Assembly: GCA_026003175.1 (NCBI GenBank)
Contig: BPGT01000002.1
Coordinates: forward strand, 186,001 to 250,000
Reading direction: 5' to 3'
Length of the DNA stretch: 64,000 bases
DNA from: Armatimonadota bacterium
Lineage (GTDB): Bacteria; Armatimonadota; HRBIN16
A program made the translations under genes and the position numbers. Position 1 is the first letter of the stretch; the number at the start of each line of letters is the position of its first letter. The notes under the pieces were generated by a model. It had not been told where the DNA came from. It was given only the letters and a program-made list of their open reading frames with translations, and ran no database searches. Of this stretch, positions 53,915 to 62,500 are shown in pieces.

Positions 53915-54977
53915 CACGGCGTCGTACCCCCAGTCCGGGCAGGTCGTTTGGAAGAACACGTCCCTCCTGCAGTGCCGCGCCCACAAAAGGGTCGTCCAGC
54001 AGATTCAGATGACTGTCCAGATCCAGATGGTCGGCGAGAGGGGAGAGATGCGCAGCAGCGGTAATGGCGAGACTGCTATCGGAGTAGCAGCCGAACATCA
54101 CCTGCAGTCCACACGCGCGGGCGGTGTGCACAATGCGCATCGCTTCGCTTAATCCACCACATTTCATCATCTTCAGGTTCACCCCGTGTACACGGTCGGC
54201 AAGCTTCACCACATCCGAGCTGGTGAAGCAGCTCTCGTCGGCGAAAATCGGCAGAGGCGATTGGCGGTACAGCTCCGGCAGAGAATCCTCCATTCCTTTG
54301 GGCAGCGGCTGTTCCACGTACTCCACACCGTGCTCCGCCAACCAGTGACACATGGTGATAGCATCCTGCAGGCTCCAGCCGCCGTTCGCGTCCACGCGCA
54401 GGATAATGCCTGCCGGCGATTCCTCCCGCACAGCGTCAAACATGGCTTTGTCTGCCTCAATGCCTTTGGGACTACCCAGCTTCACTTTTAGAGCCTTCGC
54501 CCCCGTGAGAGCGAGCCAGTCGCGCACGCGCTGTCGGGCGATGTCTGGCGAGGTGATACCGATGGTGACGGTGGTGGGTACAATCTGCTCTCGCTCCAGC
54601 CCCCACAGCTTCCATAGCGGTAGTCCAACCGCCTTGCCCAGCCAGTCGTGCAGGGCGATGTCTACCGCTGCGCAGAGGGCGCGCGGCATACCGTGCTCTT
54701 TCAGCAGATGTTCTATGCGGTGGCGTTGCAGAGGATGCAGTGACTCTATCAGTGCGATTACGCGCTCTGCCGCTTCCAGCAAAGCTTCGGTGCTTTCGCG
54801 GTACGCGCCGATGGAGAAGGGCGAAGCCTCTCCCCAGCCTTCGATACCGTCCGCCTCCACACACAGCCACAGGTTGGTCGTCTGGGCGGTAGTACCGCGG
54901 CTGATAGTGAGCGGGAACCGCTTATTCACCGTGAAGGTTTCATACCGCACACGCATAGCGCATTTTGTTTTCACCAT
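53901..54977 (-). CDS. Enolase-superfamily dipeptide epimerase / DgcA-like racemase
   Basis: 359 residues from ATG 54977 (MVKTKCAMRVRYETF). Muconate-lactonising-type barrel: K-x-K in GAKALKVKLGSP, metal ligands in ILRVDANGGW, EYVEQPLP and IFADESCF, and the second base in GVNLKMMKCGG. The DxD in ADHLDLDSHLNLLDD marks the L-Ala-D/L-Glu epimerase group, which recycles murein peptides; the DgcA racemases of N-acetyl-D-glutamate are also enolase-fold. Its 3' end overlaps the DgcN-like gene by 14 bases, so the two act together. Epimerase and racemase roles cannot be told apart here. Confidence 0.82.
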   Translation of the reverse strand: MVKTKCAMRVRYETFTVNKRFPLTISRGTTAQTTNLWLCVEADGIEGWGEASPFSIGAYRESTEALLEAAERVIALIESLHPLQRHRIEHLLKEHGMPRALCAAVDIALHDWLGKAVGLPLWKLWGLEREQIVPTTVTIGITSPDIARQRVRDWLALTGAKALKVKLGSPKGIEADKAMFDAVREESPAGIILRVDANGGWSLQDAITMCHWLAEHGVEYVEQPLPKGMEDSLPELYRQSPLPIFADESCFTSSDVVKLADRVHGVNLKMMKCGGLSEAMRIVHTARACGLQVMFGCYSDSSLAITAAAHLSPLADHLDLDSHLNLLDDPFVGAALQEGRVLPNDLPGLGVRRREDTA

Positions 54978-55213
54978 GCTGGCAGCCAGTTCCTGCGGAA
55001 GGGCAACACTGCGATATCGGGCACGGGCTTCGTCGTGCCTGCAGGTAATTGTGGATGCGGCGCTACAGAACCAGCGCACTGGGCAATGGATGGGGGTGAC
55101 CTGCTGAAGGGATATTTTCTACCGCAGAGGACACGGAGAGTGCAGGTTTCTCCGTGTCCTGTGTGCTCTGCCTGATTTGATCCCCGAACACTGAAGCAAC
55201 AGGGCGGCTGGGC
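54978..55213. other. Gap between pdxS and the epimerase gene, with hairpin
   Basis: No gene. A perfect 12-base stem AGGACACGGAGA / TCTCCGTGTCCT (55128-55160) lies here and probably stops pdxS transcription; it has no T tract. Confidence 0.5.
55128..55160 (-). terminator. Hairpin downstream of pdxS
   Basis: Arms of 12 perfectly paired bases around a 9-base loop, 54 bases after the pdxS stop in its reading direction. The sequence CAGAGGACACGGAGA resembles a frequent intergenic repeat type. Confidence 0.5.
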
Positions 55214-56104
55214 TCACCACCCGCGCGGCGCCAGAAGCTCTTTCTCCTCCAGCTGGCGGATGTCGATGCCTACCATTGGCTCGCCAAGGTCTTCCGAAAT
55301 CTCCGCGAGAATCTTGGGGTCGTTGTAGTAGGTCACCGCGTCCACGATAGCTTTGGCGCGTCGCTTCGGGTCGCCCGACTTGAAGATACCCGAGCCGACG
55401 AATACCGCCTCAGCACCCAGCTGCATCATCAGTGCGGCATCTGCAGGTGTTGCGATACCACCCGCCGAGAAGTTCGGCACAGGCAACTTACCGGTGCGGT
55501 GCACCTCCACTACCAGCTCATACGGAGCCTGCAGCTGTTTGGACGCTGCCATCAGTTCATCTTCGCGCAGGCTCTGCAGCCAGCGGATGCCGCTCATCAC
55601 CGCACGCATGTGGCGCACCGCCTCCACCACGTTGCCTGTTCCTGCCTCGCCTTTGGTGCGTATCATTGCCGCGCCCTCACCGATTCGTCGCAGCGCCTCG
55701 CCTAAGTCACGGCAACCGCACACGAAAGGAACCTTGAAAGCGTGCTTGTTGATATGGTGCTGCTCGTCCGCGGGGGTCAGCACTTCGCTCTCGTCGATGA
55801 AGTCCACACCCAGCGCTTCCAGTATCTGCGCCTCTACAAAGTGCCCAATACGGCACTTCGCCATCACAGGAATGCTGACCGCCTTCATGATGGCTTTGAT
55901 AATTTTAGGGTCGGTCATGCGGGCGACGCCACCCTGCGCGCGGATGTCAGCGGGCACACGTTCTAATGCCATCACTGCCACCGCACCCGCCTCCTCGGCG
56001 ATTTCCGCCTGTTCGGGCGAGGTGACGTCCATAATCACGCCACCCTTGAGCATCTCCGCCAGCCCAACCTTGGTGCGCCACGTCGCCTTCTCTACCTCGT
56101 TCAT
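55214..56104 (-). CDS. pdxS: Pyridoxal 5'-phosphate synthase, PdxS subunit
   Basis: Lyase subunit that makes PLP from ribose 5-phosphate, glyceraldehyde 3-phosphate and ammonia. The 296-residue barrel has [40 protein letters not shown], the active-site [19 protein letters not shown] and [17 protein letters not shown]. Family identity is very clear. The glutaminase partner gene pdxT is not next to it and not in the window. A TATAAT on the minus strand (56146-56141) lies 37 bases upstream of the ATG. Confidence 0.95.
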   Translation of the reverse strand: MNEVEKATWRTKVGLAEMLKGGVIMDVTSPEQAEIAEEAGAVAVMALERVPADIRAQGGVARMTDPKIIKAIMKAVSIPVMAKCRIGHFVEAQILEALGVDFIDESEVLTPADEQHHINKHAFKVPFVCGCRDLGEALRRIGEGAAMIRTKGEAGTGNVVEAVRHMRAVMSGIRWLQSLREDELMAASKQLQAPYELVVEVHRTGKLPVPNFSAGGIATPADAALMMQLGAEAVFVGSGIFKSGDPKRRAKAIVDAVTYYNDPKILAEISEDLGEPMVGIDIRQLEEKELLAPRGW

Positions 56105-56213
56105 CTCTCTCGCCTCTCTATGCTGGAAATAGCGATTCTATTATACCGGAAAAGCACCGAAGGGCGCATGGTTACCCTGCGCCCTTCCCATGGTGCCACA
56201 ATTTTGTGTGGTT

Positions 56214-56954
56214 CTACGCTTTGCGCCGCCGCAGCAAAGGAAGCAAACCGAGTGCAAACAGGCTCATCGTTGCAGGCTCGGGTACGACCGCCATACGGAT
56301 TACCATGTCGTTGTAGTCGCCACCGAAGCCCTCGCCGCTGTTCGCGGGCTTATCCTCGATACCGATCCAGTAGACGCTCGGAGCCTCTTGGAACAGCGCG
56401 AAGTGCTGGTGCTGCTGCTCTGACCCCACGTTCAGCATGGACTGGGTGTAGTACTTCTTGCCACCCGCGGTCTTGATATACAGACCGAAGTTGGTGCTTG
56501 GCGAGAACACGGTGGTAGAACCTGCCCCAGCCGGACCGGGGAAAATAACCCCGCCGACGGAGGGGTTGCTCACGTCGTACCAGCCCAGCTCGTTGATATT
56601 CGCGTAACCTGCGACCTCAATATACAGCTTCACCGCCTGCGACAGGTTGCTGTTGAAGTGGAAGTTGAGGTCTGCGCTACCGTCGCCGTAGCCCCACCAG
56701 GGCGGCGTGATGTTCGGGCTAGCAGGATGGCTGCTGAACGCACCGGTCTTGCTCAGGAAGTAACCGATATTCTTCTGGTTCCCGTCCTGAGAGGTATTGT
56801 CCCAGTAGGGATTACCATCCTGGTTGGGTGCAGACCATGCCTGCCACCCTGCCCCTGCGGAGCCCACCACGTTGGTGGTTGCGCCGGCGGAGACGGTCAG
56901 CGCCACTACCCCCGCTACCACGAGCAGGAGCCATCGAGAAACACATTTCTGCAT
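56214..56954 (-). CDS. PEP-CTERM-anchored secreted protein
   Basis: 246 residues: signal peptide RWLLLVVAGVVALTVSAGA, a central beta-rich body, and the sorting tail VVPEPATMSLFALGLLPLLR followed by RRKA. The PEP-CTERM tail is recognised by exosortase in bacteria that make exopolysaccharide; no exosortase gene is in this window. The FGGDYNDMVIRMAVVPEP segment just before the tail is typical of this class. GGAGG lies just before the ATG. Function of the body unknown. Confidence 0.82.
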   Translation of the reverse strand: MQKCVSRWLLLVVAGVVALTVSAGATTNVVGSAGAGWQAWSAPNQDGNPYWDNTSQDGNQKNIGYFLSKTGAFSSHPASPNITPPWWGYGDGSADLNFHFNSNLSQAVKLYIEVAGYANINELGWYDVSNPSVGGVIFPGPAGAGSTTVFSPSTNFGLYIKTAGGKKYYTQSMLNVGSEQQHQHFALFQEAPSVYWIGIEDKPANSGEGFGGDYNDMVIRMAVVPEPATMSLFALGLLPLLRRRKA

Positions 56955-57092
56955 GTGTACACTACCTCCTTAGAAATGTAGTCACCCTTATTAGATAGCA
57001 AGAAGTGGCGCAGATGGGCTTCGCAAAGTACGGGGATTCCTGCCAACAACAGGGAAAACCGGTAACGATACGGGGTGAACGCCGCGATACAT

Positions 57093-57277
57093 GAGGGTGT
57101 TCGAAATTGCTGGTTGAATGGATAGATAACCTAACCCCCTTGCCCCCTTCCCTGCAAGGGAAGGGGAACGCCCCTCTCCTCGTAGGAGAGGGGACGGGGG
57201 TGAGGTAAGGCAGGGATAGCAAGAACGCCTCTCTCCTTGCGCTACAACCAACTTCTCAACAATTCTCGAACACCCTC
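57093..57277 (-). mobile_element. MITE-like element, copy C (185 bp)
   Basis: Same orientation as copy B and identical apart from one G missing in a G run of the inner hairpin. Flanked by a 9-base direct repeat GCGATACAT (57084-57092 and 57278-57286). The right duplication runs directly into the efp promoter (TTGACT at 57286). The rest of the gap 56955-57083 has nothing recognisable. Confidence 0.92.
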
Positions 57278-57285
57278 GCGATACA

Positions 57286-57315
57286 TTGACTTCCGTCCGT
57301 TCTGTTTGATATACT
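57286..57315 (+). promoter_or_regulatory. Promoter of efp, abutting MITE copy C
   Basis: TTGACT (57286-57291), an 18-base spacer and TATACT (57310-57315). The first T of the -35 box is the last base of the MITE target duplication. Confidence 0.65.
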
Positions 57316-57352
57316 GCTTAAGGATTTTGAGCACGACAGGAGGTTCGTTTTC

Positions 57353-57919
57353 TTGATAGACACCAGCGATTTCCGCAACGGTCTACATATCATCGTAGAT
57401 GGCGACATCTACACCATCATCGAGTTCATGCATGTCAAACCGGGTAAAGGTGGAGCGTTCGTGCGCACCAAGCTGAAGAACGTGCGCACTGGTGCGGTGA
57501 TAGACAAAACCTTCCGCGCCGGAGAGCGTATGGAGCAGGCTTTCCTCGAACGCAAACCGATGCAGTTCCTCTACAATCAGGACGACGAGTACTACCTCAT
57601 GGACATGGACACGTATGACCAGATTATGGTGCGCCGTGAGCAGTTTGGCGACGGCATCAAGTACCTCAAGGAGAACATGGAAGTGACGGTACTGATGCAC
57701 GAAGGGCGTGTGGTCGGCGTGGAGATACCCTGGTTCGTGGAACTGCAGGTGGTAGAGACCGACCCCGGCGTGCGCGGAGACACCGCTTCCGGCGGCTCTA
57801 AGCCCGCTACGCTGGAAACAGGCGCCGTCGTGCGCGTGCCGTTCCACATCAACGTGGGCGACATCATCAAGGTGGATACGCGAACCGACCAGTATCTGGA
57901 GCGCGTGAAAGCACAATAG
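57353..57919 (+). CDS. efp: Elongation factor P
   Basis: Relieves ribosome stalling at proline runs. 188 residues in three beta domains. [20 protein letters not shown] starts domain I and K32 in [16 protein letters not shown] is the loop residue modified in many bacteria. [20 protein letters not shown] and [20 protein letters not shown] are the family's C-terminal signature. The start is TTG 57353, nine bases after GGAGG. It probably leads an operon with the next five genes. Confidence 0.94.
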   Translation: MIDTSDFRNGLHIIVDGDIYTIIEFMHVKPGKGGAFVRTKLKNVRTGAVIDKTFRAGERMEQAFLERKPMQFLYNQDDEYYLMDMDTYDQIMVRREQFGDGIKYLKENMEVTVLMHEGRVVGVEIPWFVELQVVETDPGVRGDTASGGSKPATLETGAVVRVPFHINVGDIIKVDTRTDQYLERVKAQ

Positions 57920-57941
57920 CGCAGGAGAGGGGGGCGAGGAC

Positions 57942-59054
57942 ATGGGTCGCCCGGGCCGTTCCTTTCGCGCCCGTAAAACGGCGGAATTGCTGCAGGACCT
58001 GCTGCAGCTTATCGGCGTCGTGTCGGCAGCTGGCGCGGTATTGGCAATCGCATATCTGCTCTGGGGCGTCTTTTCGGGCATGGTGAGCTCATGGGCAACT
58101 CTGCCCCCCGCTGAACGTCTGCGTGTGGAGCAGAACGTGGATCTCGCCGGACGCGCGCTGTTAATGAGCATCGCTGCCGCCGCGGCGAGCTTCACCCTGC
58201 TGTACATTCAGGAAACCACTATCGGCTACATCTTCCTGTTGCTGGCGGCTCTGTTGGCTCTGGGCGCTCCGCTGGGCATTATCCATCTCGCCCCACAAGG
58301 GCGGGAACCCACCCTTTTGCCCGCAGTGGTGGTGGCTTTCCAGCAGGCGGGGTTGTTATGTCTGGTGCCGGGCATCATCTTCGCAGTGCTGGACGTATGG
58401 ATGCGCGTCACCTCCGGGTACTTCCGCGAGATGTTCAACCGCGCCAGCCTGCAATACGGTGCAAACGTAGCACGCGAAAACCAGCCGACTAACCGATTTC
58501 TCGGCAAGTGCTGGCAGTTGCCTTTCTGTCGCCCGAGCGTCCGCAAGAGCTGCCCTATCTACCACGCCCGACGCGCTTGCTGGCGGGAGGGGGTGGGCTG
58601 CATGTGTGAAGAGCGCGTCATCCTGCAGGCGCTGGAGGGCAAGGGCGCGCCAAGCAGTGACCCTCGCCAGAACGTGCGTTTCATCCCATACAACAGACAT
58701 CTCTCGGAAGAAGAAAAACGCGAACGCTGCCGCAACTGCATCATCTATAACTACCGGCAGCAGCAGAAGTACCAGGTCATTGCCCCTATTGTGATAGTGA
58801 TGGCAGTCGCTATCGTGGTGAACTACGCACAGCAAGCACAGCAACTGCTGTTTCAGGTGCTCCGTGCGGTGGATAATTTCGTCGCCCGATTCGCCTTTTT
58901 GCCGTCGTCCGGTGAAGTGCAATACATGAAGATCGAATCGCTAGCGCGTTCATCTGAATTCGTTGCGTGGATGATGATAGGCATCATTGCGGTGATATTT
59001 GTGAGTTACATCTTGCGCATTGTGGAATACTTCATCTTTCAGTTGAAGGTGTAG
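57942..59054 (+). CDS. Polytopic membrane protein with eight-cysteine cytoplasmic region
   Basis: 370 residues. About four N-terminal membrane helices (near residues 23-45, 73-90, 95-117, 127-150) and two C-terminal ones (about 278-297 and 335-360). Between them lies a soluble part with C190, C196, C204, C213, C220, C222, C263 and C266 (KCWQLPFC, VGCMCEE, RERCRNC), spaced like one or two iron-sulfur or zinc sites. I recognise no family. It starts 22 bases after efp and is four bases from the accB-like gene, so it is part of that operon. Confidence 0.7.
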   Translation: MGRPGRSFRARKTAELLQDLLQLIGVVSAAGAVLAIAYLLWGVFSGMVSSWATLPPAERLRVEQNVDLAGRALLMSIAAAAASFTLLYIQETTIGYIFLLLAALLALGAPLGIIHLAPQGREPTLLPAVVVAFQQAGLLCLVPGIIFAVLDVWMRVTSGYFREMFNRASLQYGANVARENQPTNRFLGKCWQLPFCRPSVRKSCPIYHARRACWREGVGCMCEERVILQALEGKGAPSSDPRQNVRFIPYNRHLSEEEKRERCRNCIIYNYRQQQKYQVIAPIVIVMAVAIVVNYAQQAQQLLFQVLRAVDNFVARFAFLPSSGEVQYMKIESLARSSEFVAWMMIGIIAVIFVSYILRIVEYFIFQLKV

Positions 59055-59057
59055 CCA

Positions 59058-59486
59058 ATGGCACAGACACAGGCGGAACGGATTGAACACCTGCTGAACC
59101 TGCTTCAGCACAGCGACGCAAGCGAGCTGGAGGTAGAGACCAGCACATGGCGATTGCGCGTGCGTCGACAGGTGATAGTTGCTGCCCCCACTGTTCAGGA
59201 ACCGGCAACAGAGCCAGTATCCGTGCCCCCCGAACCCGCTTCGGTGTGGATACGGTCGCCGCTGGTGGGCTTCTTTGAACCGCGTCCCAAGCCGTTGCAG
59301 GTGGGTGATATCGTCAAGCAAGGTGAAGTGGTGTGCTTGATTCGGGCCATGGGGCTGATGAACGAGGTGCAAAGCCCTGTGAATGGGCGTGTCGCCGAAG
59401 TGCTTGTCGAGGAAGGCATTGCGGTGGAGTACGGGCAGCCACTGTACCGCCTGATAGAGGAGGAAAGCGATGAAACGCGCTCGTGA
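59058..59486 (+). CDS. AccB-like biotinyl-domain protein lacking the biotinyl lysine
   Basis: 142 residues with the AccB layout: an N-terminal helix (ERIEHLLNLLQHSDASELEV), a Pro/Val-rich linker (PATEPVSVPPEPASV), then a biotinyl domain SPLVGFF, VCLIRAMGLMNEVQSPVNGR, EYGQPLYRLIE. The biotin-accepting sequence should read AMKLMN; here codon 99 (59352-59354) is GGG, so Lys is replaced by Gly and biotin cannot be attached. It lies upstream of accC as accB normally does. Plants have such proteins (BADC) that inhibit acetyl-CoA carboxylase; a similar role is inference. Confidence 0.85.
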   Translation: MAQTQAERIEHLLNLLQHSDASELEVETSTWRLRVRRQVIVAAPTVQEPATEPVSVPPEPASVWIRSPLVGFFEPRPKPLQVGDIVKQGEVVCLIRAMGLMNEVQSPVNGRVAEVLVEEGIAVEYGQPLYRLIEEESDETRS

Positions 59487-59829
59487 GGCGTGGAGCCTGA
59501 TAGAGATACTGATAGTGCTCGCTCTGCTGCTGATTCTAGCCATCTGGCTACTGCCGAAGTATACCGGCAGAGGTACCGAGCCGTCCGGTCAACCTCGCAA
59601 AACGCCCGAAAACGCGGCGTTAGCGGTACAGTGCCGGAACAACCTGCAGCAGATTCGCCTCTCCATCCGCATGTCTCGTCCGACGGGCGAAGAACCTCTA
59701 CCTGCCTCTTTACAAGACCTGCGATTACCGGCGGAGATGCTATACTGCCCTGTCAGCAAACAGCCTTACTGGTATGACCCGCAGAGTGGGCGTGTGCAGT
59801 GTCCCACTCCGTCGCATGAGGGATTTTGA
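59470..59829 (+). CDS. Small prepilin-like protein nested between accB-like and accC
   Basis: 119 residues, starting 17 bases before the end of the accB-like gene. MKRAREAW then [20 protein letters not shown] is a type III prepilin signal with Glu at +5. A short soluble part follows ([40 protein letters not shown]), similar to a very small pseudopilin. Its TGA overlaps the region just before the accC ATG. Why a pilin lies inside a fatty-acid operon is unknown; co-translation with accB/accC is the only visible link. Confidence 0.75.
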   Translation: MKRAREAWSLIEILIVLALLLILAIWLLPKYTGRGTEPSGQPRKTPENAALAVQCRNNLQQIRLSIRMSRPTGEEPLPASLQDLRLPAEMLYCPVSKQPYWYDPQSGRVQCPTPSHEGF

Positions 59830-59831
59830 GC

Positions 59832-61187
59832 ATGTTTCGGAAGGTGCTGATTGCTAACCGAGGCGAGATCGCTCTGCGCATTATCCGCGCATGCAAGGAG
59901 CTGGGTATAGCTACCGTTGCTGTCTATTCGGAAGCCGATGCCAATAGCCTGCATGTGCAGGCAGCGGACGAGGCGGTGTGCATCGGTCCCGGTCCGGGCA
60001 AAGACAGCTACCTGAACATCCCCAACGTGATTATGGCAGCCATTATCACCGGCGCGGAAGCCATCCACCCCGGCTACGGTTACCTTTCCGAGCGTGCCAG
60101 CTTCGCCGAGGCGTGCGAAGCGAGCGGACTGGTGTTTATCGGTCCACCACCCTCTGCTATCGAGAAGATGGGCGATAAGGCGGTGGCGCGCGAGATTGTG
60201 CGCCATGCGAAAGTGCCGGTGGTGCCTGGCACGCACGGCGCTATCCGCAATGAGCAGGAGGCGTTAAAACAGGCACAGCGCATTGGCTATCCGGTGTTGG
60301 TAAAGGCAGTGGCTGGCGGCGGCGGTAAAGGCATCCGCCTGGCCGAAAATGCGGAGGATCTCTCGCGTGTGTTACAGCTGGCGCAAAGTGAGGCACTAGC
60401 AGCATTCGGTTCGCCTGAGGTGTACGTGGAAAAGTTCATCCCAGACCCGCGCCATGTGGAGGTGCAGGTGCTTGCCGACGCCTACGGTAACGTCATCCAT
60501 CTGGGCGAACGTGAATGCTCCATCCAGACCGCCAGACGCCAGAAGATGGTGGAGGAAGCGCCTGCAACCGTGGTCGCTCCTACCTTGCGCCAGAAGATGG
60601 GCGAGGCAGCCGTTCGCGCAGCGAAGGCAGTTGGCTACGTGAACGCGGGTACGGTAGAATTCTTACTAGATAACAAAGGCAACTTCTACTTCATCGAGAT
60701 GAACACGCGCATTCAGGTGGAACATCCCGTCACCGAGCAGGTCACTGGTGTGGACATTGTGCGTGAACAGATACGCATCGCGGCGAAGGAACGACTGCAC
60801 CTTTCCCAACGCGATGTGCAGTGGCGGGGACACTCCATCGAGTGTCGCTTGACCGCTGAGGACCCAGATAACGACTTTGCTCCCTGCGTGGGCAAGGTCA
60901 AGCATCTGGTACTTCCGGGCGGTCCGGGGGTGCGCGTGGACACCCACCTGTACCCGGGCTACGAGATACCGCCCTACTACGACTCGCTGCTTGCGAAGAT
61001 TATCGTGTGGGCAGAGGACAGACCAGCTGCTATCGCGCGCATGAGGCGCGCGCTGGAGGAAACGCAGATTGAAGGAGTGAAGACCAATTTGCCCTTCTTA
61101 AAACGCATCATGGAACACCCGGAGTATCAGAAGGGCAACGTCTCCACGCAGTTTTTGCGTCGCTACCTGCGAAACAGCGCGGAGTGA
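59832..61187 (+). CDS. accC: Biotin carboxylase (acetyl-CoA carboxylase AccC)
   Basis: ATP-grasp enzyme that carboxylates the biotin of Acc[21 protein letters not shown] starts the N-domain; [20 protein letters not shown] is the glycine-rich ATP loop; [20 protein letters not shown] and [20 protein letters not shown] are catalytic signatures. 451 residues from ATG 59832; the TTG at 59826 is a less likely start. Because the adjacent AccB-like protein lacks its Lys, this enzyme must use another biotin carrier encoded elsewhere. Confidence 0.95.
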   Translation: MFRKVLIANRGEIALRIIRACKELGIATVAVYSEADANSLHVQAADEAVCIGPGPGKDSYLNIPNVIMAAIITGAEAIHPGYGYLSERASFAEACEASGLVFIGPPPSAIEKMGDKAVAREIVRHAKVPVVPGTHGAIRNEQEALKQAQRIGYPVLVKAVAGGGGKGIRLAENAEDLSRVLQLAQSEALAAFGSPEVYVEKFIPDPRHVEVQVLADAYGNVIHLGERECSIQTARRQKMVEEAPATVVAPTLRQKMGEAAVRAAKAVGYVNAGTVEFLLDNKGNFYFIEMNTRIQVEHPVTEQVTGVDIVREQIRIAAKERLHLSQRDVQWRGHSIECRLTAEDPDNDFAPCVGKVKHLVLPGGPGVRVDTHLYPGYEIPPYYDSLLAKIIVWAEDRPAAIARMRRALEETQIEGVKTNLPFLKRIMEHPEYQKGNVSTQFLRRYLRNSAE

Positions 61188-61199
61188 GGTAAGCGAAAC

Positions 61200-61643
61200 A
61201 TGAGCAGTTCCACGTTGCGCAAACAGGGTGCAGGCACACGCCGACTGGCAAGAGAGCTAGCGCTGCGCCTGCTGTATCAGGTGGACATTGCGCAGATGCC
61301 TCTGGACGAGTGCTTTACCTTCGCAGTAGAGCACATGCCTATCGAGGAAGCGGGGCAGCAGTTCGCTTACGAGCTGGCTTCTGGCACGCTGCAGAATCTG
61401 CAGCAGATAGACTCTATCATTGCTCGTTTCGCTATCGGCTGGCCTCCCGAACGGCAGCCCGCCCCCGACCGCAACGTGCTGCGTCTGGCAATATACGAGC
61501 TGCTTCACCATCCCGAAACGCCGCCCAGCGTGGTTATCAGCGAGGCGGTGGAGCTGGCGAAGAAGTATAATTCTGACGAGTCCGGCAAGTTTGTCAACGG
61601 TGTGCTGGCAAGCGTGTTCAAACATCTGGAGGAGTACCGGTGA
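61200..61643 (+). CDS. nusB: Transcription antitermination factor NusB
   Basis: All-helical RNA-binding protein of the antitermination complex of rRNA operons. 147 residues with RRLARELALRLLYQVDIAQM, PDRNVLRLAIYELLHHPETP, VVISEAVELAKKYNSDESGK and FVNGVLASV, the standard signature. It follows accC by 12 bases and its stop overlaps the folD GTG by four bases. Confidence 0.95.
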   Translation: MSSSTLRKQGAGTRRLARELALRLLYQVDIAQMPLDECFTFAVEHMPIEEAGQQFAYELASGTLQNLQQIDSIIARFAIGWPPERQPAPDRNVLRLAIYELLHHPETPPSVVISEAVELAKKYNSDESGKFVNGVLASVFKHLEEYR

Positions 61644-62500
61644 GTGCAACCCTGTTAGACGGTGTAGCAATCGCTACGCAAATCCGTGAAGAACTCAAGC
61701 CGCGTGTGCAACGGCTGCGTGAAGCGGGTATCGTGCCAAAGCTCAGCGTGTTACTTATTGGCGACGACCCGGCATCTCACACCTACGTGCGCATGAAAGC
61801 CAAAGCGTGCCGAAGCGTAGGTATCGAGTCGGAAACCTTTGCTCTACCCCACAATACCTCTCAGCAAGAGGCAGAGGAGTTGATTGCCCGGTTGAACGCC
61901 GATGAAAGCGTGCACGGCATACTGGTGCAACACCCTGTGCCCAAACATCTTGACGAAATCCGTTTGCTCAACCACCTGTCGCCCGATAAAGACGTGGACG
62001 GCATCTCACCCGCTTCGTTGGGTGCGTTGGTAGCCGGAGTGGCGAAGTTCATCTCGTGCACCCCACTGGGCATTGTGGAACTGCTGGACCGCTACCAGAT
62101 TCCCATTGAAGGGCAACGCGCGGTGGTGGTGGGGCGCAGCATCATTCTGGGCAAACCGCTGGCTCTGCTGCTTCTACAGCGTAACGCCACCGTCACCGTG
62201 TGCCACACCCGCACGCGCGATCTGCCCTCGGTCACCCGCGAGGCGGACATTCTGGTTGCCGCGTGTGGCAGGGCGGAGTTGATCACCGGAGATATGATAC
62301 GCCCGGGTGCAGTGGTGGTAGACGCAGGTTACAATCGCGTGGAGGGGCGCAGTGGCGACGTGGGCGATGTGCACTTCGAATCGGCATCACAGGTCGCCTC
62401 ATACATTACGCCGGTGCCGGGCGGGGTGGGTCCCATGACCATCGCAATGCTGCTTTCCAACACGGTACGCGCGGCGGAGATGAGGTTGAAGATGCAGTGA
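61640..62500 (+). CDS. folD: Methylenetetrahydrofolate dehydrogenase/cyclohydrolase FolD
   Basis: Interconverts methylene-, methenyl- and formyl-THF, supplying purine synthesis and Fmt. 286 residues with PKLSVLLIGDDPASHTYVRM (catalytic Tyr/Lys region), LVQHPVPKHLDE, PDKDVDGISP, the NADP-binding VVGRSIILGKPLALLLLQ and ITPVPGGVGPMTIAML at the end. The GTG start overlaps the nusB stop, and its own stop overlaps the ispA GTG (GTGA). Confidence 0.95.
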   Translation: MSATLLDGVAIATQIREELKPRVQRLREAGIVPKLSVLLIGDDPASHTYVRMKAKACRSVGIESETFALPHNTSQQEAEELIARLNADESVHGILVQHPVPKHLDEIRLLNHLSPDKDVDGISPASLGALVAGVAKFISCTPLGIVELLDRYQIPIEGQRAVVVGRSIILGKPLALLLLQRNATVTVCHTRTRDLPSVTREADILVAACGRAELITGDMIRPGAVVVDAGYNRVEGRSGDVGDVHFESASQVASYITPVPGGVGPMTIAMLLSNTVRAAEMRLKMQ

